From NCBI GenBank assembly GCA_041568735.1, contig JBFFZG010000212.1, forward strand, positions 1-8,709: 8,709 nucleotides of DNA, written 5' to 3'. The notes beneath the pieces are model-generated. The model was not told the DNA's origin. It did not search any database and was given only the letters and a program-made list of their open reading frames with translations. This document shows, piece by piece, positions 1-6,157 of the stretch; position 1 is the stretch's first letter; each line of letters opens with the position of its first letter. The translations under genes were made by a program, and so were the position numbers. Origin of the DNA: WTJY01 sp041568735 (GTDB lineage: Bacteria > Chloroflexota > Anaerolineae > Promineifilales > Promineifilaceae).

Positions 1-64
1 ACATCTGCTTGCCCATCACTCACTCCCATTTGCGCAATCAAGCAGTACGCAGTTTAAATTTCTG

Positions 65-307
65 ATGTCTGTCCGGGATCGGCTGGTCGGCCGCTTCGAT
101 CCGAAGCTCGACCGCCAGGCGGGGGTGCTGCAGCTCAAGGCCCTCCATCTCGAGCCGGGGGTCGAGCCGGACGAGGATCTGGTGGCGGCTGTCGCTGCGG
201 CCATGCGGGATTTCATGGCCTGGCACGGGGCACAGGGGCTCGAAATTGAACGGAGCGATCCGCCTGCTTTCGGACAGAAGCTGCGGCGCGCCGTGGCCGG
301 CGGGTGA
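65..307 (+). pseudogene. C-terminal remnant of a YcaQ-type winged-helix (HTH_42) protein
   Basis: The frame encodes about 80 residues that resemble the C-terminal end of the HTH_42/YcaQ family (DNA crosslink-repair glycosylase-like proteins of about 350-400 aa). The recognisable parts are DRLVGRFDPKLDRQAGVL, then LHLEPGV, and a final RSDPP segment. The family normally has a hydrophobic Y-x-L-P-like strand just before DRLVGR. Here the upstream frame is open to the window edge (from base 2) but reads as unrelated sequence, and bases 1-64 are clearly more AT-rich than the gene. An ATG at 65 exists, but a stand-alone 80-aa C-terminus lacking the catalytic and winged-helix parts is unlikely to function. 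I infer a truncated gene with a breakpoint near base 62-75. It could instead be a diverged full gene cut by the window edge. Confidence 0.5.
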
Positions 308-447
308 ATATCGTGACCCGTTCGAGGCTGCCGGAAAAACGACCCTGGCCCGCCGGCTGATGCCTGTTCACCTCCCGATTTGCCGTTCCCGGCGCTGCCC
401 GTTGTCACAGAGCCGAAGGTTCTGCCCGCATTTGACGCCATTCTCTC

Positions 448-453
448 TATAAT
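448..453 (+). promoter_or_regulatory. Candidate -10 box (TATAAT) for the DUF4287 gene
   Basis: A perfect TATAAT lies 46 bases upstream of the ATG at 500. A TTGACG at 432-437 is only 10 bases upstream, too close for a standard -35, and nothing good sits 16-18 bases upstream. The call rests on the -10 box and its position in a 192-base gap that otherwise shows no gene. Confidence 0.5.
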
Positions 454-499
454 AAAGGGCGATTGCGGTAAAAAATGGAGCCCGAGCAAGGAGAAAAAG

Positions 500-1066
500 A
501 TGAGCCAGATCCAGGATTGGTCGTCGATGCGGGAGATGTCCGCCCGGCTGCTCCGGGAGCGGACCGGTGCGGATGTCGACGCCTGGAATCGCCGCGTCGC
601 TGAACAGGGCTTCGATAACGAGCCGGCGCTCCGGCGTTGGCTCGAGGAACAGGGGGTGACCGGCTACGCGCAGTCGCTGCTCGTCATGGAGCGGTTCGGC
701 TACCCGGACTTCCTGACCGCGTCGGCCGACGACCTGATCGCAGGGCAGTACGCCGACCGGCCCCAGCTGCGGCCGATCCTCGACCGGATCTTCGCGGCGG
801 CGGCCGGCCTGGGCGAGGTCACGATCCAGGCGCGCAAGACCTATATTTCACTCCTTTCCCCCCGCCGCACGTTCGCCCGCGTCCGGGCCACGACGAAGCA
901 GCGGGTCGATCTGGCCCTGCGGCTGGAGGGACAGGGGCCGGCCGGCCGGCTGGTTTCTTCCCGGATCCACGAGACGATGCCGGTTCACCTGGAGCTTCAC
1001 GCCCCGGAAGACCTGGATGAAGCGGCGCTCGCCTGGCTCCAGCGCGCCTACGAAGAGAACGCCTGA
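500..1066 (+). CDS. DUF4287 plus DUF5655 domain protein
   Basis: This encodes 188 aa of unknown function. Residues about 7-65 match the DUF4287 pattern: a helical region with RTGADVDAWNRRV, then a W-L-x-E-Q-G-V-T-x-x-Y-A segment. Residues about 85-186 match DUF5655, with a basic strand ARKTYISL, FARVRATTKQRVDLAL, then GRL and a C-terminal LAWLQRAYE helix. DUF5655 domains are small alpha/beta domains often found next to DUF4287 and in proteins of unknown, possibly nucleic-acid-related, function. The frame is open further upstream, but the ATG at 500 is chosen because AAGGAG at 488-493 stands six bases before it and the domain begins directly after. The Imm26-like gene starts 28 bases downstream, so the two are probably co-transcribed. 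The product should be cytosolic: no signal peptide or TM helix is visible. Confidence 0.85.
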   Translation: MSQIQDWSSMREMSARLLRERTGADVDAWNRRVAEQGFDNEPALRRWLEEQGVTGYAQSLLVMERFGYPDFLTASADDLIAGQYADRPQLRPILDRIFAAAAGLGEVTIQARKTYISLLSPRRTFARVRATTKQRVDLALRLEGQGPAGRLVSSRIHETMPVHLELHAPEDLDEAALAWLQRAYEENA

Positions 1067-1094
1067 GAATGGGGTCTTCCTCTGGAAAAACGCC

Positions 1095-1568
1095 ATGATT
1101 CGCCAGCAGGTGGGAGATCTTCTCGAAATCCAATTTGATGGCCAGTGGTTTTACGTCGTCGTCCTCTCCCGGATCGTGATGTTCGGTGGGACGATCGTCT
1201 TCGCCTTCTACAACGACGGCCGTCGTCAGGACCTCGGCTCTCTGCTGGCGTCGACCGACGGTTTCAACCTCTGCACCGATCTATTGCTGCCAAAGAAAGA
1301 AGGGGTGGTGACGCTGCTCGGCCGGGCCGGCGATACGGCCCCCTACTTTAAGACGCGCTACTCCAAGGGGACGTTTTACCGGGGTCCAAAGGTCAAAGCC
1401 GACCGCTGGTTTATTTACAAACTGGACGACCTGCGCAATCCGATCGCCGTCGTCCGCCGCCTGTCCGATGAAAACCGGCGGGCCATGGACCACTCAGTTT
1501 GCTCATTCGACGTGGCCTGCGAGAAGATCCTGGCCCGCTACTCGCCTGACCAGGATCCCCGGATTTAA
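1095..1568 (+). CDS. Imm26-like protein (possible orphan immunity protein)
   Basis: The predicted protein has 157 aa. It opens with VGDLLEIQFDGQWFYVVVL, then a strand ending FAFYNDGR, and later DGFNLCTDLLLPKKEGVVTL. This order (a 'GD-x-x-x-I' start, a repeated beta-strand pattern, then a strand at about residue 65-85) resembles the Imm26 immunity family, whose members neutralise toxins of polymorphic or contact-dependent systems. The match is from memory of the family shape and is moderate only. No toxin or secretion gene is next to it. The ATG at 1095 is preferred because the family-like segment begins there; the ribosome-binding site is weak (GGAAAAA). An in-frame ATG at 1017 would overlap the upstream gene. 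The 28-base gap to the DUF4287/DUF5655 gene suggests one transcript. It could equally be an uncharacterised housekeeping beta-rich protein. Confidence 0.75.
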   Translation: MIRQQVGDLLEIQFDGQWFYVVVLSRIVMFGGTIVFAFYNDGRRQDLGSLLASTDGFNLCTDLLLPKKEGVVTLLGRAGDTAPYFKTRYSKGTFYRGPKVKADRWFIYKLDDLRNPIAVVRRLSDENRRAMDHSVCSFDVACEKILARYSPDQDPRI

Positions 1569-1652
1569 TCCCGCCGCGGAAACGGCGTGCCTTACCGGAT
1601 CGCGCTAAGGATAAAACCGATTGATTTCTGCCGTGCAAAAAATGGTGTCCCA

Positions 1653-2081
1653 ATGATCAGGCCCTACCAGCCGGAAGATGTTGAGGCCGTTCTGAGCGTC
1701 TGGGCCGCCGCCTCGGCGCAGGCCCACCCGTTTCTCGACCGGTCGTTCCTCGACCGGGAGCGGCGCGAAATTCGGCACATTTACCTGCCCCGGGCCGAAA
1801 CCTGGGTCTGGGAAGCGGCCGGCCGGCTGGTTGGTTTCCTGTCGCTGCTCGAGAACGAGGTCGGTGCCTTGTTCGTCGACCCGGGACACCAGCGATCCGG
1901 CATCGGGCGGGCGCTGGTGGATCAGGCCCGTGTCCTTCGCGGCGAGCTGGAAGTCGAGGTGTTTGAGGAAAATCCCATCGGCCTGGGATTTTATACCCGG
2001 TACGGCTTCGAGCCGCTCGGGCGGTCTATCCACGAAGCGACGGGCCGGCCGCTGATGCGGCTTCGCCTGGCGGCCGTTTGA
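1653..2081 (+). CDS. GNAT-family N-acetyltransferase, YjaB-like
   Basis: This 142-aa protein is a complete GNAT domain of the size of E. coli YjaB (about 147 aa). Matching landmarks are an N-terminal IRPYQPEDVEAVLSVW helix, AHPFL at residues 24-28, LP followed by ETWVW (beta-2/3), and GFLSLL. Next comes the acetyl-CoA-binding motif A LFVDPGHQRSGIGRAL at 73-88, where Q-R-S-G-I-G is the pyrophosphate loop. N107 and Y114 in NPIGLGFYTRYGF follow, Tyr being the usual general acid of GNATs. It should transfer an acetyl group from acetyl-CoA to an amine; the substrate is unknown. The frame is open back to a GTG at 1587, but the domain starts exactly at the ATG at 1653. No strong ribosome-binding site precedes it. 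Confidence 0.88.
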   Translation: MIRPYQPEDVEAVLSVWAAASAQAHPFLDRSFLDRERREIRHIYLPRAETWVWEAAGRLVGFLSLLENEVGALFVDPGHQRSGIGRALVDQARVLRGELEVEVFEENPIGLGFYTRYGFEPLGRSIHEATGRPLMRLRLAAV

Positions 2082-2197
2082 CCCAGGCCAGCCGCCGGTG
2101 GCTCGCAACGCGGCTGAGAGGTCGTGCGAACGGCCGGCTGAAAAAGGGGAAAGGTCTGGCTGGTTTGCCCGGGACGGCCTGCCCTCCGCAGAGTTTC

Positions 2198-2208
2198 TGT
2201 TATACAAT
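2198..2208 (+). promoter_or_regulatory. Candidate extended -10 promoter of the SRPBCC operon
   Basis: TGT at 2198-2200 is followed directly by TATACA (or TACAAT at 2203-2208). This gives an extended -10 about 80 bases upstream of the ATG at 2289. The -35 position is GC-rich and weak. The AT-rich island stands out in GC-rich surroundings, in a 207-base gap with no gene. A transcript from here would contain the leader hairpin at 2223-2256. Confidence 0.5.
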
Positions 2209-2222
2209 TTGCATCCCGGCCA

Positions 2223-2256
2223 GGCGCAGACGAACACGTTCGCCGATGCCTGCGCC
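2223..2256 (+). promoter_or_regulatory. Leader hairpin with a CGAAC-AC-GTTCG palindrome
   Basis: GGCGCAG (2223-2229) pairs with CTGCGCC (2250-2256). Inside this lies a second, perfect dyad: CGAAC (2231-2235), a two-base spacer, and GTTCG (2238-2242). The element sits between the candidate -10 and the ATG of the SRPBCC gene. It could be an mRNA hairpin in the leader or, for the inner dyad, a repressor operator. It resembles the half-sites of Gram-positive LexA boxes but has a two-base rather than four-base spacer, so I do not call it a LexA site. There is no T-run, so it is not an intrinsic terminator. Confidence 0.45.
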
Positions 2257-2288
2257 GCCCCGCTGACCGGCAGAGAGAGAGGAAAAAC

Positions 2289-2699
2289 ATGAAGATTACG
2301 GTTGAAACGACGATCGATGCCCCCCTTGATACGGTCTGGCAGGCCTGGACGACCCCGGCCGACATCGTGCAGTGGAACGCCGCCTCCGACGACTGGCATA
2401 CGACCTCGGCGGCGGTCGACCTGCGCATTGGCGGCCAATTTTCGGCCCGCATGGAGGCCAGGGACGGCAGCATGGGCTTTGATTTTGCCGGCACTTACAC
2501 CCGAATCGTCCCCCATCAATTGATCGAATATGCGCTCGAAGACGATCGGGTGGTGCGGGTCGAGTTTGTGGCCGGAGAATCCGGGGTGACCGTGCGCGAA
2601 ACCTTCGATGCCGAGACGACCCATACGATCGCGCTGCAGCGCGACGGGTGGCAGGCGATCCTGGACCGGTTCGCCCGCCACGTGGCCGGCGGCCGCTGA
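2289..2699 (+). CDS. SRPBCC (AHSA1-like START superfamily) protein
   Basis: This 136-aa protein fits the usual length of Aha1-C/SRPBCC proteins. The signature start ITVETTIDAPLDTVWQAWTTPADIVQWNAAS is present as beta-1, helix and a W near residue 35, followed by LRIGGQFSARMEARDGS, GTYTRIVPHQLIEYAL, and the final helix with DGWQAILDRFARHV. These proteins form a deep hydrophobic ligand cavity; the ligand is not predictable here. The ATG has a good purine-rich site (AGAGAGAGG) just upstream. It is the first gene of an operon: DUF6194 starts 32 bases after its stop and overlaps the GyrI-like gene after it. It is cytosolic, and has no DNA-binding domain. Confidence 0.9.
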   Translation: MKITVETTIDAPLDTVWQAWTTPADIVQWNAASDDWHTTSAAVDLRIGGQFSARMEARDGSMGFDFAGTYTRIVPHQLIEYALEDDRVVRVEFVAGESGVTVRETFDAETTHTIALQRDGWQAILDRFARHVAGGR

Positions 2700-2731
2700 A
2701 GCGGTTCCGCCTTCCTGGCAAGGTCCCGCTC

Positions 2732-3154
2732 ATGAAACAGGCAGAAGTCGAAGCGTTCACGGCCGGATTGGAGCGGGTCGAGTGCACCGAGAACTACGGC
2801 TACATCTTCTTTTTTGTCGGCGACGACCATTTCCGGCCGTTTGTCACGCTCGCCAGCGCCGACTACGAATACGACAGCGTCTCTCACCTCGATCGAGAGG
2901 GGGTCTTCCGGGTCAACATCGGCGTCGGCCGCGAAACCTTCGACTCCCTGGTCGGGGCGGCCGTCCCCGAAGAGATCGACTACACCGCGCTCAACGTCTT
3001 TCTGCCCCATCCGGAATACGCCCGGCAGCACTTTCTCTGCATTTTGAATCCGTCCGGGGAAAACGCCGACAAAACCCGGGAGCTCATCGTCGAGGCGCAC
3101 GGGCTCGCAGCCGCTCGCCTGGCTCGTCGTGAAGAAAAGAAGGAGGGGGAATGA
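2732..3154 (+). CDS. DUF6194 family protein
   Basis: This protein of 140 aa has unknown function. It follows the DUF6194 pattern. There is an aromatic strand YGYIFFFVGDD early in the protein and a conserved PFVTLASADYEYDSVSHLDR segment. The family's most recognisable motif, GVFRVNIGVGRETF, comes next, then DYTALNVFLPHPEYARQ, LCILNP and a C-terminal helix with LIVEAHGLAAARL. In the family the body of the protein is about 135-150 aa, so it is complete. The frame is open back to a GTG at 2648 inside the SRPBCC gene, but the ATG at 2732 fits the domain start and has AAGG about ten bases upstream. Its last four bases (ATGA) are shared with the start of the GyrI-like gene, so translation of the two is probably coupled. 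Confidence 0.88.
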   Translation: MKQAEVEAFTAGLERVECTENYGYIFFFVGDDHFRPFVTLASADYEYDSVSHLDREGVFRVNIGVGRETFDSLVGAAVPEEIDYTALNVFLPHPEYARQHFLCILNPSGENADKTRELIVEAHGLAAARLARREEKKEGE

Positions 3155-3642
3155 TCGGCGAACCAGCTATCGCCCATCGGCCAGAAAGGCTTTCCATGGG
3201 CATCCGCACCGTGACGCCCTTTCGCGGCCTCTTTGCCGTGCGGGACGCGCTTCTCGTGGAACTCCGCCGCTGGGTTCGCGAGCGCCAGCTCGACGAAGGA
3301 GGGCCTTATTTCCTGCGGTATCATGTGATCGACATGAGCGGTCCGATGGATATCGAGGTTGGTTTGATGGTGCCCAGGCACATCACCGGAGAGGGACGGG
3401 TTCAGCCCGGCATACTTCCGGCCGGAAAATATGCCTCCCTGATCTATTCTCGCTACGGAATGCGGGGGAACAAGGCCTTAATCGCCTGGGCCAGGGAAAA
3501 TGGGATTTCCTGGGATCGGTGGGACGACCCGGCCGGAGATGCCTTTTGCTGCCGGACGGAATCTTACCTCACGGATTATCGGCTCGAACCCCGCAAGTCG
3601 AAATGGCAGGTCGAGCTGGCCATCAAAATCGCCGACCCCTGA
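3151..3642 (+). CDS. GyrI-like small-molecule-binding domain protein
   Basis: The 163-aa protein is a stand-alone GyrI-like / AraC effector-binding domain, a duplicated SHS2 fold that binds small hydrophobic or cationic ligands. Supporting segments are PERLSMGIRTVTPFRGLF as the first strand, then MDIEVGLMVPRHI, VQPGILPAGKYASLIYSRYG (the strand and loop at the ligand pocket), the WARENGISW helix, and the closing VELAIKIADP. There is no helix-turn-helix, so it does not bind DNA as an AraC or MerR protein would; it may sequester or modify a ligand. The ATG overlaps the stop of the DUF6194 gene as ATGA, and GGAGGGGG lies just upstream. The first strand needs residues from this start, so the internal ATG at 3196 is too late. 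Confidence 0.85.
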   Translation: MIGEPAIAHRPERLSMGIRTVTPFRGLFAVRDALLVELRRWVRERQLDEGGPYFLRYHVIDMSGPMDIEVGLMVPRHITGEGRVQPGILPAGKYASLIYSRYGMRGNKALIAWARENGISWDRWDDPAGDAFCCRTESYLTDYRLEPRKSKWQVELAIKIADP

Positions 3643-3645
3643 ACC

Positions 3646-3687
3646 GCGGCCGGCCGTTGATGGCCAGGAGATGTCCTCACCGGCCGC
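3646..3687. repeat. Inverted repeat GCGGCCGG...CCGGCCGC after the operon
   Basis: GCGGCCGG at 3646-3653 and CCGGCCGC at 3680-3687 are perfect 8-base inverted arms with a 26-base loop, four bases after the stop of the GyrI-like gene. It may act as an RNA stem at the 3' end of the operon transcript. The arms overlap one copy of the GGCCGGCC palindrome common in this window, so chance contributes. Confidence 0.4.
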
Positions 3688-3689
3688 CT

Positions 3690-3710
3690 GTGAGCAGACG
3701 CTGACTTTTT
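3690..3710 (+). terminator. Weak intrinsic terminator candidate of the SRPBCC operon
   Basis: GTGAGC and GCTGAC (3690-3695, 3700-3705) form a six-base stem with one mismatch around a four-base loop, followed at once by five T (3706-3710). The stem is weak, but it lies directly behind the GCGGCCGG dyad in the 140-base gap after the last gene of the operon. Confidence 0.35.
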
Positions 3711-3782
3711 GCTAAACGGAACACCCCTGGCTGCGGCAATGAATTGTTTTCAGGGACCAGATCACTTTAAGCGAGGTGCCCC

Positions 3783-4430
3783 ATGCCCATCCCCAACCTG
3801 GATTTCGTCGAACTGATCGGCTACCTGGCCTCGGTGCTCGTCTTTTCGACCTTTTACATGAAGACGATGATCCCGCTGCGCACCGTGGCCATTGTCAGCA
3901 ACGTCACCTTTATCACCTACGCCTACTTCGCCGGACTCACCCCCGTCTTCATTTTGCACCTGTCGCTGCTGCCGCTGAACATCGTCCGGCTGGTCCAGAT
4001 GCGCCGGCTCCTGGCCCGCGTCCAGAAAGCGTCTCGGGGAAAATTTTCCATCCAGCCCCTGCTCCCATTCATGAACCGGGCCGAGGCCAAAGCCGGTGAG
4101 GTCCTTTTTCGCCAGGGGGATACGGCTGACCGGCTCTACTACGTGATCAGCGGTTCGATCGCCTTCCCGGAGATCGAGGCCACGGCCGGAGAGGGGGAGA
4201 TTATCGGGGAAATCGGCGTTTTTTCAGCTGAGAAGGCGCGCACTTCCTCGGCCATCGCCGAGAGCGACTGCTCCCTGCTGACCCTGAGCGACGAGAAGGT
4301 CCTGGAGCTCTACTTTCAGAATCCCGAATTCGGCTTCCATCTGGTGCGCATGATCATCCAGCACATGATTCACCAGGTGCGGGTGGGGCGCGCCGCCGGG
4401 CAGGCCGCGGCCCAGAAGCCCGCGGATTAG
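3783..4430 (+). CDS. Membrane protein with three TM helices and a cyclic-nucleotide-binding domain (Popeye-like layout)
   Basis: The 215-aa protein starts with three predicted membrane helices (about residues 8-26, 31-50 and 53-72), then a basic linker RRLLARVQKASRGK. A CNBD follows from about 90 to 205. The CNBD shows the usual entry GEVLFRQGDTADRLYYVISGSI, and a phosphate-binding cassette in which G142-E143 and R153-T154 are kept. These are the residues that in CAP/PKA domains hold the ribose and phosphate of cAMP. The segment between the beta-roll strands (residues 125-137) is short. There is no HTH, so the output is not direct DNA binding. The ATG at 3783 has GAGGTG just upstream. I infer a cyclic-nucleotide sensor fixed to the inner membrane. 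Other readings are a channel-less regulatory subunit or a degenerate Crp relative. Confidence 0.85.
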   Translation: MPIPNLDFVELIGYLASVLVFSTFYMKTMIPLRTVAIVSNVTFITYAYFAGLTPVFILHLSLLPLNIVRLVQMRRLLARVQKASRGKFSIQPLLPFMNRAEAKAGEVLFRQGDTADRLYYVISGSIAFPEIEATAGEGEIIGEIGVFSAEKARTSSAIAESDCSLLTLSDEKVLELYFQNPEFGFHLVRMIIQHMIHQVRVGRAAGQAAAQKPAD

Positions 4431-4448
4431 GAGCTCCTGGTGCCCGTT

Positions 4449-5396
4449 TCAGGGCTGCGGCCGGTGGGCGGCTTCCAGTTCGCCGGTCGACAGAAGCAGG
4501 GCGTTCTGCGAGGGGTCGCGGAGGAGCAGGCCATCCGGCCGCTGCTCAAAGGGGACTCCCTTGGTCTGGAGCAGGTGCTCCAGACGCGCCAGTTCGCCTT
4601 CGTCGGGCAGATTCATCGTAAAATAGAGCATCCCCAGGGCATCGGCCGGTGGGGGCGGCGCCCCTTCGCCCACCCAGGTGTTGTAGCCGATGTGGTGGTG
4701 GTAGCCGCCGGCCGAGACCATGCCCATGTGAAAATTCACCGCCGTGCCCATGTCGTCGAAGCCGAGCAAATCGTGGTAGAAGCGATGTGAGTCCGGCAGG
4801 CCGGCCACATAGAGGTGGCAGTGGCCCAGGCGGGTTTCGGCCGTCCCCGGGACATCGAGCCGGTCGTCCGCTGCCAGGTGAGCGAAGAGCGCCTCGAGGT
4901 CGAGGGGTTCGCGGCCGTCGCTCGGCCGGCCGTCGGCGTGGCGGGCCGTGAAGCCGCCCCGGCCGTCGTACATGAACACCCCATCTTCCGGTGATTCGCA
5001 GTAGAGCTCGACGTGATTCCGCTCGGGATCGTCGAGGTAGGTGGTTTTCGTCATGATGTGGTCGGTCGGGGCGTTGGGCCACTTGAGGGCGAAGAGGCGG
5101 GCGACGGCGCGGGCCAGCTCCCGCCGGTTGGGAAAGAGGATGGCGAAATGGTAAAGCCCCGTCACGCCGCGGTAGCGTCTGCCCCCCTCGATCCGGGTCA
5201 GGCGCAGCAGGTCGCGGCCGTCGACCCCCAGGCCGGCCTGTGTTTCGTTGCGCCAGTTGAGGCGGAGGCCGATGGCCTGCTCGTAGAAGAGGATCTGGTT
5301 TTCCAGGTCGGCCACCTTGAGCCGGACGTACCCCGGCCGGGTGTCCGGGTGGATGCGGTCGGCTGCTATCGCGACCGGTTGTGTTGGATTCACCAT
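4449..5396 (-). CDS. Two-domain VOC protein, CatE-like catechol 2,3-dioxygenase
   Basis: This 315-aa protein has two VOC (glyoxalase/extradiol dioxygenase) modules, at about residues 20-145 and 188-305, as in Bacillus CatE. Diagnostic stretches are GYVRLKVADLENQILFYEQ, VTGLYHFAILFPNR, DPERNHVELYCESP, then LGHCHLYVAGLPDSHRFY and SAGGYHHHIGYNTW. The last is highly typical of CatE-like enzymes, which cleave catechols next to the hydroxyls using Fe(II) or Mn(II). In the C-terminal module both His ligands are present, but the last strand reads DPSQNALLL, where many VOC metal sites have E. This may be a trait of the subfamily. The ATG at 5396 has GAGG upstream. The gene converges with the CNBD gene (18 bases between stops) and is divergent from a second VOC gene. 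Confidence 0.88.
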   Translation of the reverse strand: MVNPTQPVAIAADRIHPDTRPGYVRLKVADLENQILFYEQAIGLRLNWRNETQAGLGVDGRDLLRLTRIEGGRRYRGVTGLYHFAILFPNRRELARAVARLFALKWPNAPTDHIMTKTTYLDDPERNHVELYCESPEDGVFMYDGRGGFTARHADGRPSDGREPLDLEALFAHLAADDRLDVPGTAETRLGHCHLYVAGLPDSHRFYHDLLGFDDMGTAVNFHMGMVSAGGYHHHIGYNTWVGEGAPPPPADALGMLYFTMNLPDEGELARLEHLLQTKGVPFEQRPDGLLLRDPSQNALLLSTGELEAAHRPQP

Positions 5397-5430
5397 GAGT
5401 ATTATTTCCTCACCTGGAACCGAAACAGGC

Positions 5431-5458
5431 TTGAACTGGCCTCTGATCCTGGTATCCT
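5431..5458 (+). promoter_or_regulatory. Candidate sigma-70-type promoter of the single-domain VOC gene
   Basis: TTGAAC at 5431-5436 and TATCCT at 5453-5458 are separated by 16 bases. They lie 40 bases upstream of the ATG at 5498, within the 101-base gap between two divergent VOC genes. I see no equally good promoter on the minus strand for the CatE-like gene. Confidence 0.45.
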
Positions 5459-5497
5459 AGCCTAATTCAATTGACCTTTCAAAAGAGGAAAAACCCG

Positions 5498-5920
5498 ATG
5501 CCTCCCAGAATTAGCTTCATCGCCGAAATCGGTCTGCGGGTCGATGATCTGGAGAAAATGACCCGTTTTTACCGGGATGTGTTCGGTTTCAAGGTAGAGA
5601 TTGCGCGCCCGACCCACGTTTTCTTGAAAATCGCCGATCTGCCTTCCCCGTTAGGGGGGATTGGCCACCCCCAGCTGCTGGCGCTGTTCGATCGAGAAAC
5701 AGACCTGGATATTCAGCTGACCACGCTGGATCATCTCGCCTTTGAAATTCCGCCCGAGGACTACGAAAAGGAGCGGGAAGCCTTCACGGCGGCCGGTCTC
5801 TTCATTCGGGAACGGACCTGGCCCGCTACCCTGGATTGGCGGGGGCGCTCCTTCTTTTTACGCGATCCGGAGGGCAATGTGCTCGAGCTGATTGCGGCCG
5901 CCACCGATATGGATGATTGA
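5498..5920 (+). CDS. Single-domain VOC family protein (glyoxalase-like)
   Basis: The 140-aa protein is one VOC domain made of two beta-alpha-beta-beta-beta modules. Landmarks are IAEIGLRVDDLEKMTRFYRD, the strand HVFLKIADLP, TTLDHLAFEIP, and a closing SFFLRDPEGNVLELIA. Of the usual metal ligand positions, H79 and E130 are present. The first, normally His at the start of strand 1, is E10, as in some glyoxalase I and dioxygenase relatives. It could be a lyase, an isomerase, a FosA-like transferase or a binding protein; the sequence does not decide. The ATG at 5498 is chosen over a TTG at 5471 because AGAGG lies just upstream and strand 1 starts there. The stop is directly followed by the DinB remnant on the other strand. 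Confidence 0.88.
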   Translation: MPPRISFIAEIGLRVDDLEKMTRFYRDVFGFKVEIARPTHVFLKIADLPSPLGGIGHPQLLALFDRETDLDIQLTTLDHLAFEIPPEDYEKEREAFTAAGLFIRERTWPATLDWRGRSFFLRDPEGNVLELIAAATDMDD

Positions 5921-6157
5921 TGGAAGGACGGACAGTCGGCCGGCTCCAACGGTTCCGGAATCGCCAGACCGGGCAGGCCGCAGAACCAGGTTGTCGACGT
6001 TCAGGAGATGGACGATCTGGCTGTGGATCGAACCGTGAGAGTAGCTCACGGGTTGGAAGACTTGTTCTTCGGCCAACGCGGCCGTATGTGGTTCCCAGGG
6101 GCGGCTATTTTCGGGAAAAGGACAGTCGTAAAAATGGCGGATAGCCTTGCCGTTCAT
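5921..6157 (-). pseudogene. Frameshifted and truncated DinB-family gene
   Basis: Read on the minus strand from an ATG at 6157, the first 55 residues match the N-terminus of DinB/DUF664-like four-helix proteins. They contain KAIRHFYD, then AALAEEQVFQPVSYSHGSI and QIVHLLNVDN. After VDN the frame runs on without homology. If one base is skipped near 5989, the next frame continues as WFCGLPGLAIPEPLEPAD, which is the expected next piece of the family (WF-x-G-L-x-G, then PEP and PADxP). So a single-base insertion near 5989 breaks the frame. Homology ends around 5925-5930, where the stop of the VOC gene lies, and the remaining roughly 100 residues are absent. DinB proteins are usually about 160 aa metal-binding thiol-transferase-like enzymes. 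The reading is my own alignment from memory. Confidence 0.65.

Noticed and set aside
432..453. TTGACG plus TATAAT as a full sigma-70 promoter.
   Set aside because: Only 10 bases separate the hexamers, too few for a standard promoter, so only the -10 is kept.
2223..2256. LexA box suggested by GAAC...GTTC.
   Set aside because: The spacer is two bases, while known GAAC-type LexA sites need four, and no SOS gene is adjacent.
1605..2681. Long minus-strand open frame of 358 codons opposite the GNAT and SRPBCC genes.
   Set aside because: It is antisense to two clear protein families, has low-complexity Arg/Gly/Pro-rich composition and resembles nothing; it is a product of high G+C.
3643..3782. Possible second attC-like site in the gap before the CNBD gene.
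   Set aside because: The GGCCGGCC-type dyad is present, but there is no RYYYAAC/GTTRRRY pair at its ends.
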